This document shows positions 1 to 6,998 of a stretch of DNA of 10,274 nt, one piece after another. Below the pieces are notes generated by a model, which had not been told where the DNA came from, did not search any database, and saw nothing but the letters and a program-made list of their open reading frames with translations. The stretch is taken from NCBI GenBank assembly GCA_948744995.1, contig CAPZCD010000040.1, positions 1 through 10,274 on the forward strand, given 5' to 3'. The translations under genes were made by a program, and so were the position numbers. Source of the stretch: an uncultured Rickettsiales bacterium. Its GTDB lineage: Bacteria; Pseudomonadota; Alphaproteobacteria; Rickettsiales; UBA1997. Within the stretch, counting starts at the first letter, position 1, and each line of letters begins with the position of its first letter.

Positions 1-123
1 TCAGCTAAAAATAAGGATGAAGTTGGGATGAAAAGCGAGGTTGGGGTTAATATATTATCTATAAAACAGGAGACTTTAACGATACCAAACCAAAAGCTAA
101 CAAGTAGTAATTATACTTATTAA
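1..123 (+). CDS. C-terminal end of an unidentified protein (5' part outside the window)
   Basis: One frame is open from the first base to a TAA at 121-123, giving 40 residues that start SAKNKDEVGM and end LTSSNYTY. The other two forward frames close within the first 30 bases. The codons show a strong preference for G in first position (GAT, GAA, GTT, GGG, GAG), which is typical of real coding sequence and unusual in the AT-rich spacers around it. The fragment is hydrophilic, with no membrane segment and no motif I recognise, so I assign no function. It would converge on yifB with about 110 bases between the two stop codons. A chance open frame of this length is possible, so confidence is moderate. 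Confidence 0.5.
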   Translation, partial: SAKNKDEVGMKSEVGVNILSIKQETLTIPNQKLTSSNYTY

Positions 124-153
124 CATAATCAATTAAGAATATAAGAAATATAC

Positions 154-180
154 AAAAGACTTTATTACTATAATAAGGTC
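154..180 (-). terminator. Candidate rho-independent terminator of yifB
   Basis: GACTTTATTA (158-167) and TAATAAGGTC (171-180) form a 10-bp stem with one G-U pair and a 3-base loop. Read on the minus strand, the stem is followed directly by TTTTGTATATTT. It begins 55 bases after the yifB stop. The stem is AT-rich and therefore weak. It could also serve the converging + strand gene, but no T-run follows on that side. Confidence 0.5.
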
Positions 181-235
181 ATAAAAGATATTATTACTAC
201 CATTATTACCATACATTGTTATAAGTTTAATATTT

Positions 236-1762
236 CTACCTTCTCTTCATAAACTCTGTTTTCTTAAACATCAAAGCCTCAGCCACATGTTTTGGTAGAA
301 TTTTACCGATAGAATCAAGATCCGCTATAGTTCTAGCAACTTTTATAATCTTATTATAGCTTCTCATGGAAAAGTCATACATACTATAAGCCTTTTTCAT
401 AATTTCCAGACAATCATCATCCAATTGCATATAACTTTTAATATCATCATTGGTAGCATAAGCATTAACTTTATTTTCTGATTTTTCATATCTTTCAGCT
501 TGTATTAATCTAGCTTTTTCAACTCTTTTCTTAACAACAGCAGAGTTTTCCGGTTTTATATTAGATTTAGATATTTTATTAGGGAAAATATCAACTTTCG
601 GCACATCGACAAACATATCAAATCTATCAATTATAGGACCGGATATTTTATTTTGATACTCCTCAGCACATAACGGAACTCTCTTACACTGCTTCTCCTC
701 ATCTTTGTAATGTCCACATTTACAAGGATTCATAGCCCCTATAAGTTGAAATTTAGCCGGATAGGTAACATCTTGCGCCGCCCTGGCAATAGAAATTCTA
801 CCGGTTTCAAGCGGTTGTCTGAGAGCATCTAACACTTGTCTTGGAAATTCCGGTAATTCATCCATAAATAATACACCATTATTAGCTAATGATATTTGGC
901 CCGGTTTAGGTCTGCTACCGCCACCAACCATAGATGGTACAGAACAGGAATAGTGCGGATCTAAAAATGGCCTTTCGGCTATAAGTTCGCCATTTACTAT
1001 TTTCCCGGCTATACTATTTATGATATTGATTTCCAGTATCTCTTTAGTAGTTAAATCCGGTAAAATTCCAACAATTCTTTGGGCCAGCATAGATTTACCG
1101 GCACCGGGAGGACCTATCATGAGTAGGTTATGACCCCCGGCTGCGGCTATTTCTAAAGCTCTTTTTGCCTGTCTCTGGCCGTATATATCCGATAAATCGG
1201 GATAATGTTTATCGGATATTTTTTTATTAAGTGTCGGTTTTTCTAAATCACAACGACCGTTCAGATAATTTACCAAAGTTAAAATATTGTCTGCAGCAAC
1301 TATATTGATATTCTCATCAGCCCAAATAGCTTCTCTAGCACAAGATTTCGGACAAATTATGCCAAGATTTCTATTAGAAGCTCCTATAGCAGCCGGTAAA
1401 ACTCCATTTACCGATTTAATACTTCCGTCAAGAGATAATTCGCCTATAACAATATATTTGTCAATAAATTCTTGTTTTATTATATTCATCTCAATTAGTA
1501 ATCCAAGTGCCATAGGTAAATCTAAATAACTACCTTCTTTAGCTAGATCGGCCGGTGAAAGATTAATAGCCAGTCTTTTTGCCGGAAAGCTAAGACCCAT
1601 TGAATTTATACTTGCTCTAATTCTCTCCTTCGCTTCATTAACAGCTTTATCCGGTAGTCCTACTATATTGAATGCAACAATCCCTGCTGATAGCTTTACC
1701 TCAACCTCAACGTCTATTGTTTCAGTTCCTATAAATGTGAAAGTTTTGACTTTTGCTACCAT
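236..1762 (-). CDS. yifB: YifB/ComM family AAA+ ATPase (Mg-chelatase-like)
   Basis: This 508-residue protein has full family length and looks intact. Residues 1 to about 190 form the ChlI-like N-terminal domain, with the family signature GLPDKAVNEAKERIRAS near 35-51. The AAA+ module follows: Walker A GPPGAGKS at 217-224, Walker B LFMDE at 298-302, sensor-like GAMNP at 342-346, and the DRFD motif at 379-382. Four cysteines (347, 349, 359, 365) form the small metal-site-like loop common in this family. The C-terminal RSYNKIIKVARTIADL (477-492) is the sensor-2 region. ComM in transformable proteobacteria is a hexameric helicase that drives branch migration during integration of transforming DNA. 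The role in bacteria without obvious competence is less clear. The ATG at 1762 is preceded by AAGGAT about 11 bases upstream. Its own promoter candidate lies at 1795-1822, so it is probably transcribed alone. Confidence 0.95.
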   Translation of the reverse strand: MVAKVKTFTFIGTETIDVEVEVKLSAGIVAFNIVGLPDKAVNEAKERIRASINSMGLSFPAKRLAINLSPADLAKEGSYLDLPMALGLLIEMNIIKQEFIDKYIVIGELSLDGSIKSVNGVLPAAIGASNRNLGIICPKSCAREAIWADENINIVAADNILTLVNYLNGRCDLEKPTLNKKISDKHYPDLSDIYGQRQAKRALEIAAAGGHNLLMIGPPGAGKSMLAQRIVGILPDLTTKEILEINIINSIAGKIVNGELIAERPFLDPHYSCSVPSMVGGGSRPKPGQISLANNGVLFMDELPEFPRQVLDALRQPLETGRISIARAAQDVTYPAKFQLIGAMNPCKCGHYKDEEKQCKRVPLCAEEYQNKISGPIIDRFDMFVDVPKVDIFPNKISKSNIKPENSAVVKKRVEKARLIQAERYEKSENKVNAYATNDDIKSYMQLDDDCLEIMKKAYSMYDFSMRSYNKIIKVARTIADLDSIGKILPKHVAEALMFKKTEFMKRR

Positions 1763-1794
1763 GATAAAATATTATCCTTGTATCTCTTGGAGAG

Positions 1795-1822
1795 ATTATA
1801 GCATTTTTTTGATTGATTTCAA
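1795..1822 (-). promoter_or_regulatory. Sigma-70-type promoter candidate for yifB
   Basis: On the minus strand there is TTGAAA (1817-1822), a 16-base spacer, then TATAAT (1795-1800) preceded by TGC, which makes an extended -10 box. This is the best consensus promoter in the window and lies 33 bases before the yifB start. The -10 box is followed at once by a small inverted repeat (ATCTCT/AGAGAT, 1782-1796) that would form the first part of the leader and overlaps the -10 by two bases. Confidence 0.6.
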
Positions 1823-1831
1823 GAGTAACTT

Positions 1832-1899
1832 TTGGTAAAAGACGGGGTATTGATAATAATTGTTATCCTAATCCCCATAAGGCTTCAACTTTTTACCAA
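1832..1899. repeat. Imperfect long inverted repeat (about 68 nt) between ybgC and yifB
   Basis: TTGGTAAAA (1832-1840) pairs perfectly with TTTTACCAA (1891-1899). Inside it, GGGG (1844-1847) faces CCCC (1873-1876) and GATAA (1852-1856) faces TTATC (1863-1867), leaving a 6-base loop. The result is a segmented stem-loop filling much of this 285-base spacer. It sits just upstream of the yifB promoter and about 150 bases after the ybgC stop. It could end the tig-ybgC transcript or be a remnant of a palindromic repeat. No T-run follows on the minus strand, which argues against a classical terminator. I see no gene in the rest of the spacer. Confidence 0.45.
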
Positions 1900-2047
1900 T
1901 ACTAAAACTTAATATTATATATTTTACTGTATTTTAGTAACCATTTGTATTAAAGACTAAATCATATTATTTTTAACTTTATAACTGAAACCATATAGCT
2001 TATTGAAAATACCATTCATTACTCATTACTTCTCCCAACAACATCCT

Positions 2048-2449
2048 TCAATCAAGACCAAGACAACCCAACAGTTTATCATCAATTTTCCTAATCAACT
2101 TCATAGTTCCAAATTCCACAACTACAAGTTCTATATCACATTCAGTCGTAAGATTACCCTCATCATCATAGATATTCTGCCGAATTTTAATCAATGGTCC
2201 TTTAATAACAATATTTTCAACCGTAACCTTTAACAAATCTTCCGCATGTGTTGGCCTTAGATATTTTATACTACAAGACCTAAGAACCATCATTATGTTA
2301 TAATCATACCATAATTTTCTTTGGGTAATCCCTCGTTTTATCAGAAATTCAAGACGAGCCTGCTCACAAAAATCTAAATACTTTGAATGGTAAGTTATAC
2401 CGCCAGCATCCGTATCCGCAAAACAAACTCTTCTTTTTATACTGAACAT
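2048..2449 (-). CDS. ybgC: YbgC-like hotdog-fold acyl-CoA thioesterase
   Basis: At 133 residues this matches the usual length of YbgC/4-hydroxybenzoyl-CoA thioesterase family proteins, which form one hotdog fold each and work as oligomers. The signature is clear near the N-terminus: FADTDAGGITYHSKYLDF (10-27), followed by E29 and R32. The second aspartate of DTD (D14) aligns with the catalytic aspartate of the family. The likely reaction is hydrolysis of acyl-CoA thioesters in the cytoplasm; the substrate cannot be read from sequence. In many proteobacteria this gene heads the tolQRAB-pal cluster, but here it follows tig instead. Its ATG begins 2 bases after the tig stop, so the two are almost certainly co-transcribed. 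AGGAA lies about 12 bases before the ATG, inside the end of tig. Confidence 0.9.
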   Translation of the reverse strand: MFSIKRRVCFADTDAGGITYHSKYLDFCEQARLEFLIKRGITQRKLWYDYNIMMVLRSCSIKYLRPTHAEDLLKVTVENIVIKGPLIKIRQNIYDDEGNLTTECDIELVVVEFGTMKLIRKIDDKLLGCLGLD

Positions 2450-2451
2450 CT

Positions 2452-3762
2452 TTAGCTGTTATTCCTAGTCATATTTTCAAATTCATCAATGGTAGTATTG
2501 ATTATATTTTTATTTGCTTTATCTACAATAAAATCTAGAATTTTCACCCTATTCATATCCTCTTTCAGAGCTAAAACAGCACCATAATTCTTCTTGTAAA
2601 AATCAACAATTTGTTTCTCATAACCAGGCATCGACATAACATTTTTCATTATAGCTTGTGTAACTTCACTATCACTGGTTGTTATATCATTATCCTTTCC
2701 AATTTTTGAAATTATCAAGTTGGTTTTGACTAATTTTTCAGCTTCTTTTCTTAACTCTTTTTCATCAATTGGATCCGTTATTGAATTTCTTAAATTTTCT
2801 TTCTGTTTATTACTACGTAAATTTTTAAATTGCTCGTCAACCATTTTTTCCGGTAAATTAAAATCTGTCATACCTACTAAACTATCTGCTATTTTTTCTC
2901 TAGCTAAAGCCATTGTGGCGTTTTCACATTTAGTTACCAGTTCTTTTTGTACTAACTCTTTGAATTTTTCAACATTTTCAGCACCAAAAGTAGATTTTAC
3001 AAACTCATCCGTTAATTCTTTTTCGGAAGCTTCTAGTACTTCTATAACTTTCACCTTAAATACGGCTGGCTTTCCGGCTAAAGATGATTTGTGATAATTA
3101 GTGGGGAATGTTACATTCACATCAAAACTATCACCAGCTAATTTACCAACTATCTGCTCCTCAAAATTATCTATGAAAGAGTGGCTGCCTAATTCCAGTT
3201 GGTACCCCTCGGCTTTGCCACCTTCAAATTCTTCGCCATTTATCGTTCCTACAAAATCAATTTTTACACTATTTCCTAACTCTGCCGCACCTTCCTTCTT
3301 TTTCCAATCCCTATAGGTAGACAATAATTTTTTTATTGATTTTTCAATATCGGATTCACCTATGACGATTTTATATTTATCAATATTTATTTTAGCTAAA
3401 TCTACAGCTTCTATTTCCGGTAATAGCTCATAGGTAACTTTAAACTTAACATCCTCATTATCCTTCATAGTTTCTATAGAAACGCTAGGTCTAGCTGACA
3501 GATCATATCCATTTTCTTCAATCAGTTTTTGGGTAGTTTCATTTACCGCATTTCTACAAGCTTTATCAAATATATAAACCCACTCTTTATCCCTTATAAT
3601 ATTTACTGGTACTTTGCCTGGTCTAAAACCGTTCAACTTGTAGGTTTTTTGAATTTCTAGAATTTCTTCATCTGCCTTCAATATCACTATTTCTTTTGGG
3701 ATTGTAACTTCGTATTCTTTTTTGAGCTCCTGATCCGTCAATAATGTTTTCTTAACTTCCAT
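2452..3762 (-). CDS. tig: Trigger factor (ribosome-associated chaperone and prolyl isomerase)
   Basis: This 436-residue protein has normal trigger factor length and all three domains. The N-terminal ribosome-binding domain carries the signature GFRPGKVP at 45-52. An FKBP-like domain lies at roughly 163-252 (GNSVKIDFVGTINGEEFEGG near its start, and FKVKVIEV at its end). The rest, to 436, is the helical SurA-like chaperone domain with many lysines and glutamates. Trigger factor binds ribosomal protein L23 at the exit tunnel and shields new chains before DnaK or GroEL act. The gene follows tRNA-Leu by 19 bases and overlaps functionally with ybgC behind it (2-base gap). I see no strong Shine-Dalgarno sequence before its ATG, where the leader is AT-rich. 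No promoter fits in the short gap to the tRNA, so read-through from the tRNA promoter is likely. Confidence 0.96.
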   Translation of the reverse strand: MEVKKTLLTDQELKKEYEVTIPKEIVILKADEEILEIQKTYKLNGFRPGKVPVNIIRDKEWVYIFDKACRNAVNETTQKLIEENGYDLSARPSVSIETMKDNEDVKFKVTYELLPEIEAVDLAKINIDKYKIVIGESDIEKSIKKLLSTYRDWKKKEGAAELGNSVKIDFVGTINGEEFEGGKAEGYQLELGSHSFIDNFEEQIVGKLAGDSFDVNVTFPTNYHKSSLAGKPAVFKVKVIEVLEASEKELTDEFVKSTFGAENVEKFKELVQKELVTKCENATMALAREKIADSLVGMTDFNLPEKMVDEQFKNLRSNKQKENLRNSITDPIDEKELRKEAEKLVKTNLIISKIGKDNDITTSDSEVTQAIMKNVMSMPGYEKQIVDFYKKNYGAVLALKEDMNRVKILDFIVDKANKNIINTTIDEFENMTRNNS

Positions 3763-3781
3763 ATAAATATCTGTTGTTAAA

Positions 3782-3866
3782 TGGTGCGGATAAAGGGACT
3801 CGAACCCATAAATCTTGCGATACTAGATCCTAAGTCTAGCGCGTCTACCAATTCCGCCATATCCGC
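3782..3866 (-). tRNA. tRNA-Leu (anticodon UAG), CCA encoded
   Basis: Read on the minus strand, the 7-bp acceptor stem GCGGATA/TATCCGC is perfect, followed by discriminator A and an encoded CCA (3782-3784). The anticodon stem CTAGA/TCTAG encloses the loop CTTAGGA, with anticodon TAG at 3830-3832, reading CUA and probably other CUN leucine codons. A long variable arm (ATC-GCAA-GAT) marks it as class II, as expected for leucine. The T loop TTCGAGT is canonical; its stem has one T-T mismatch next to the outermost pair. It lies 19 bases upstream of tig. Confidence 0.96.
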
Positions 3867-3883
3867 TTTGGTTTGATGGGCTA

Positions 3884-3911
3884 ATCCTATTCTGTCTTTT
3901 GTTAAAAGCAA
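3884..3911 (-). promoter_or_regulatory. Promoter candidate for tRNA-Leu (and perhaps tig-ybgC)
   Basis: On the minus strand TTGCTT (3906-3911) is followed after 16 bases by TAGGAT (3884-3889). That would place the transcript start about 10 bases before the mature tRNA. The -10 box matches consensus at only four of six positions, so this is a plausible rather than a strong call. Confidence 0.4.
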
Positions 3912-4279
3912 GATTGTATAACATTATTACAGACTAGCTATCACTTTCTATTTGACTTTAAATTACTCATTATAAATCACATATTTATACTAACTATAAA
4001 ATTACTTTTTCTTGCTCAAGAATATACTGAAAGATATAAATAAAACCCCTCATCATCAGTTTTTAGAATAAAAATGTATATTTAAAAATATATTTTGATT
4101 TAAAAAAGCAAAATTGGTTTAAGTATTTTAAAAATCAAGAGGAAATGGCGACCAACACCCATTAGCACAATTATTTATTATGTAGTAGACACTATTAACA
4201 ATAATTAAACCGATTCATAAATGTACAGTAGTCAATACCAGTTATACCCATCAGCTTAATCTTCCCATTCTGCAAAAAA
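3912..4279. other. Long AT-rich spacer between divergent tRNA-Leu and clpB, no gene seen
   Basis: All frames are broken by frequent stops and I see no conserved protein fragment. It holds only weak AT-rich inverted repeats, for example around 4074-4098, and a short AATGG/CCATT pair near 4144-4166. A ribosome-site-like AGAGGAAATG near 4138-4147 opens only a six-codon frame, which I do not call. The spacer probably serves as a two-way regulatory region. Confidence 0.5.
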
Positions 4280-4307
4280 CTTGTTTAAACAAAAAAAGTA
4301 ACTATAT
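4280..4307 (+). promoter_or_regulatory. Heat-shock (sigma-32) type promoter candidate for clpB
   Basis: CTTG (4280-4283) is followed after 17 bases by ACTATAT (4301-4307). Alphaproteobacterial RpoH promoters are described as CTTG, a spacer of 17-18, then CYTATNT; this site fits at all positions but the first C of the second box. The same bases also read as a weaker sigma-70 pair, TTGTTT (4281-4286), 16 bases, TATATT (4303-4308). Its place just before clpB, a classic RpoH target, supports the call. Start of transcription would fall near 4314-4316, giving a leader of about 27 bases to the ATG at 4342. Confidence 0.55.
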
Positions 4308-4341
4308 TTTTTTATAGGTTAGTGTGAATATATTTTACATT

Positions 4342-6915
4342 ATGAATATAGACAGATATACAAACAAATTAAAATCAACAATCCAAAATGCGCAGTCATC
4401 AGCAGTTATCAACAACAACCAATTCATAACAAATTGGCACCTATTGTCAGCAATGCTGGAAGACAGTGAAAATTTAATAGCGAAAATTATTGACATCGGC
4501 AACGGCAACAGCAAATTTATTTTTGATGAAATTCACAGAGAAATAGACAAATTACCAAAAGTTAGCGGAAGTGGTTACAATGAACCAAGACTATCTCCAG
4601 AGGTTATAAAATCATTTACAGAAGCAGAGAAAATAGCCGACAAAAATAGAGATTCTTTCGTAACCATAGAGAGACTGTTGCAGGCCATAATCGAGACAGA
4701 TGACAAAGTCTCTGGAATATTTAAAAATGGTGGTGTAGATATAAAATCATTATCAAAATCCATAGATAACATTCGTGGTGGTAATAGGGCTAATACTGAG
4801 GATGCTGAAGGTAACTACCAAGCATTGGAAAAGTTTACAAAAGATATAACAAAACTAGCTAAAGAAGGTAAAATAGACCCTATAATAGGTAGAGATGAGG
4901 AAATCAGAAGAAGCATACAAATTTTATCTAGGAGGATAAAAAATAACCCTGTTCTGATAGGTGAACCAGGCGTAGGTAAAACAGCTATAGTTGAAGGTTT
5001 AGCCGAGCGAATAATAGGTGGTGATGTTCCCGAAAGCCTAAAAAACAAAAAAATATTAAGCTTAGATATGGGTAGTCTGATAGCAGGCGCAAAATATAGA
5101 GGAGAATTTGAAGAACGTCTGAAATCATTACTTAATGAGGTGGAAAAAGCTGAAGGTAACATAATACTATTTATAGATGAATTGCACCTACTGGTTGGAG
5201 CTGGTAAAACTGATGGAGCTATGGATGCATCAAATCTTCTGAAACCAGCATTAGCTAGAGGTGATTTACATTGTATAGGTGCAACAACACTAAATGAATA
5301 TAGACAATATATAGAAAAGGATCAGGCATTAGCCAGAAGATTTCAGCCGGTTTATACACCGGAACCAAGTGTTGAAGATACTATCTCCATATTAAGAGGT
5401 ATAAAAGAAAAATATGAGATGCATCATGGAATAAAAATAAAAGATGATGCACTGGTAGCTGCTGCTACTTTATCAAATCGTTATATAACCGATAGATTTT
5501 TACCGGATAAAGCTATAGATCTAATTGATGAAGCTGCAAGTAAAATAAGAATGGAAGTTGATAGCAAACCTATTGAATTGGATGAAACCGATAGAAAAAT
5601 TATACAACTAAAAATAGAAAAAGAGGCACTAAAAAAAGAAGAAGATGAGGCTTCTAAAAATAGGCTGAAAAAAATATCAGAGGAATTGGATTCGCTGGAG
5701 AAAAAATCGGCAGAATTGACTAGCGTTTGGATGACTGGTAAGGAGAAATTAAAAAAAATAAATCAACTAAAAAATCAGATTGATGATGCCAAATATAATC
5801 TGGAAGTTGCGCAGAGAAACGGTGATTTGGCAAAAGCCGGTGAATTGTCTTATGGTGTAATACCCAATCTGCAAAGAGAACTATCCAAATTGGAAAAAGA
5901 GCAGTATGAGTCCAATTTGACAAAGGAATATGTGGATAGAGAAGATATAACAGCTATAATATCAAGAATCACTGGTATACCAGTTGATAAAATGCTGGAA
6001 AGTGAAAAAACTAGGCTTCTGCATATGGAAAGTCTTATAAATGCTAAAGTTATAGGACAAGATAAGGCTGTAAAAGCTATCTGTGATGCTGTTAGAAGAA
6101 GCAGAAGCGGTCTACAGGACGAGCATAGACCTATAGGTAGTTTTCTCTTTCTGGGTCCTACCGGTGTCGGAAAAACTGAATTATCAAAGGCTCTAGCTGA
6201 GTTTATGTTTGACGATGAGAAAGCGTTGCTGCGTGTTGATATGTCGGAATATATGGAAAAACACGCAGTGTCGAGATTGATAGGTGCGCCTCCGGGGTAT
6301 GTTGGTTATGAAGAAGGCGGAGTTTTAACGGAAGCTGTTAGAAGAAGGCCATATCAGGTTATTCTATTTGATGAGGTTGAGAAGGCTCATCCGGATGTTT
6401 TTAACATATTACTACAAGTTTTAGATGATGGACGTTTAACAGATTCCCAAGGGAAAACGGTTGATTTTACAAATACAATCATAATACTGACATCTAATCT
6501 TGGATCAAAATATATTTCCGGTTTACCGGATGGAACTGATGTGGATAGTGTCTTCAATGATGTTATGAATGATGTAAAAATGACCTTTAAACCTGAATTT
6601 ATAAATAGGTTGGATGATATAATATTGTTCCATAGGCTATCTAAGGAAAATATGGACGGGATAGTTAATATTCAGCTCAAATCTTTGACAAAAAGGTTAA
6701 GTAATATGGGATATAATGTAACTTTTAGTGATAAGGTAATTAATTTTCTTATAAATGAAGGTTTTGATCCGGTTTATGGTGCCAGACCACTTAGAAGGCT
6801 GATTCAACGAGAAATAGAGAATTTTTTAGCAAATAAGATTATTGCCGGTGATATGCCTGTAGGTAAAAAAGTCAAGGTAGATTTGGATAAGGATGATAGG
6901 GTAGTTGTTGTGTGA
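4342..6915 (+). CDS. clpB: ClpB protein disaggregase (Hsp100)
   Basis: The protein has 857 residues from the ATG at 4342. A GTG at 4324 would add six residues, and an AGG lies 5 bases before it, but MNIDRYTNK aligns with the usual ClpB start (MRLDRLTNK in E. coli) and the total length then equals E. coli ClpB. Domains in order are the N-terminal Clp repeats (1 to about 145), AAA-1 with Walker A GEPGVGKT at 207-214 and Walker B D279/E280, the long coiled-coil middle domain (about 400-520), and AAA-2 with Walker A GPTGVGKT at 605-612, Walker B D677/E678 and sensor-2 GARP around R815. Pore-loop tyrosines are Y252 and Y653, and arginine fingers R332/R333. The middle domain separates it from ClpA and ClpC. 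ClpB forms an ATP-driven hexamer that pulls proteins out of aggregates together with DnaK/DnaJ/GrpE. All catalytic residues are present. It stands alone, transcribed towards the convergent phosphatase gene. Confidence 0.97.
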   Translation: MNIDRYTNKLKSTIQNAQSSAVINNNQFITNWHLLSAMLEDSENLIAKIIDIGNGNSKFIFDEIHREIDKLPKVSGSGYNEPRLSPEVIKSFTEAEKIADKNRDSFVTIERLLQAIIETDDKVSGIFKNGGVDIKSLSKSIDNIRGGNRANTEDAEGNYQALEKFTKDITKLAKEGKIDPIIGRDEEIRRSIQILSRRIKNNPVLIGEPGVGKTAIVEGLAERIIGGDVPESLKNKKILSLDMGSLIAGAKYRGEFEERLKSLLNEVEKAEGNIILFIDELHLLVGAGKTDGAMDASNLLKPALARGDLHCIGATTLNEYRQYIEKDQALARRFQPVYTPEPSVEDTISILRGIKEKYEMHHGIKIKDDALVAAATLSNRYITDRFLPDKAIDLIDEAASKIRMEVDSKPIELDETDRKIIQLKIEKEALKKEEDEASKNRLKKISEELDSLEKKSAELTSVWMTGKEKLKKINQLKNQIDDAKYNLEVAQRNGDLAKAGELSYGVIPNLQRELSKLEKEQYESNLTKEYVDREDITAIISRITGIPVDKMLESEKTRLLHMESLINAKVIGQDKAVKAICDAVRRSRSGLQDEHRPIGSFLFLGPTGVGKTELSKALAEFMFDDEKALLRVDMSEYMEKHAVSRLIGAPPGYVGYEEGGVLTEAVRRRPYQVILFDEVEKAHPDVFNILLQVLDDGRLTDSQGKTVDFTNTIIILTSNLGSKYISGLPDGTDVDSVFNDVMNDVKMTFKPEFINRLDDIILFHRLSKENMDGIVNIQLKSLTKRLSNMGYNVTFSDKVINFLINEGFDPVYGARPLRRLIQREIENFLANKIIAGDMPVGKKVKVDLDKDDRVVVV

Positions 6916-6998
6916 GATTTATATGGAGATAGAAGTAAAAAACCGAATAAATACTAAATTATTTTAATCGTGCTGTCATTTTTCTAAAGAAGAAAGAG

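Noticed and set aside
963..1000. Partial resemblance (CCTTTCGGC...TTCGCC) to the 69-bp repeat inside yifB
   Set aside because: The protein reading here (GELIAERPFLDPHY) is normal for the YifB family, so no insertion is present and the match is short.
1287..1529. Open frame of 80 codons on the + strand inside yifB
   Set aside because: Antisense shadow of a complete and well-conserved yifB.
2003..2233. Open frame of 76 codons on the + strand
   Set aside because: It lies mostly antisense to ybgC, whose family signature and catalytic aspartate are clear; the forward translation shows no family features.
4074..4098. AT-only inverted repeat in the spacer before clpB
   Set aside because: Expected by chance in sequence this AT-rich; no GC pairs and no link to a gene end.
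4144..4166. Possible six-codon leader peptide with a ribosome-site-like sequence upstream of clpB
   Set aside because: Too short, without repeated regulatory codons or an attenuator-like hairpin.
6916..6998. Searched for a bidirectional terminator between the convergent clpB and phosphatase genes
   Set aside because: Only a 5-bp AT-rich stem (TTTCT/AGAAA, 6981-6995) is present, with no T-run that would make it convincing.
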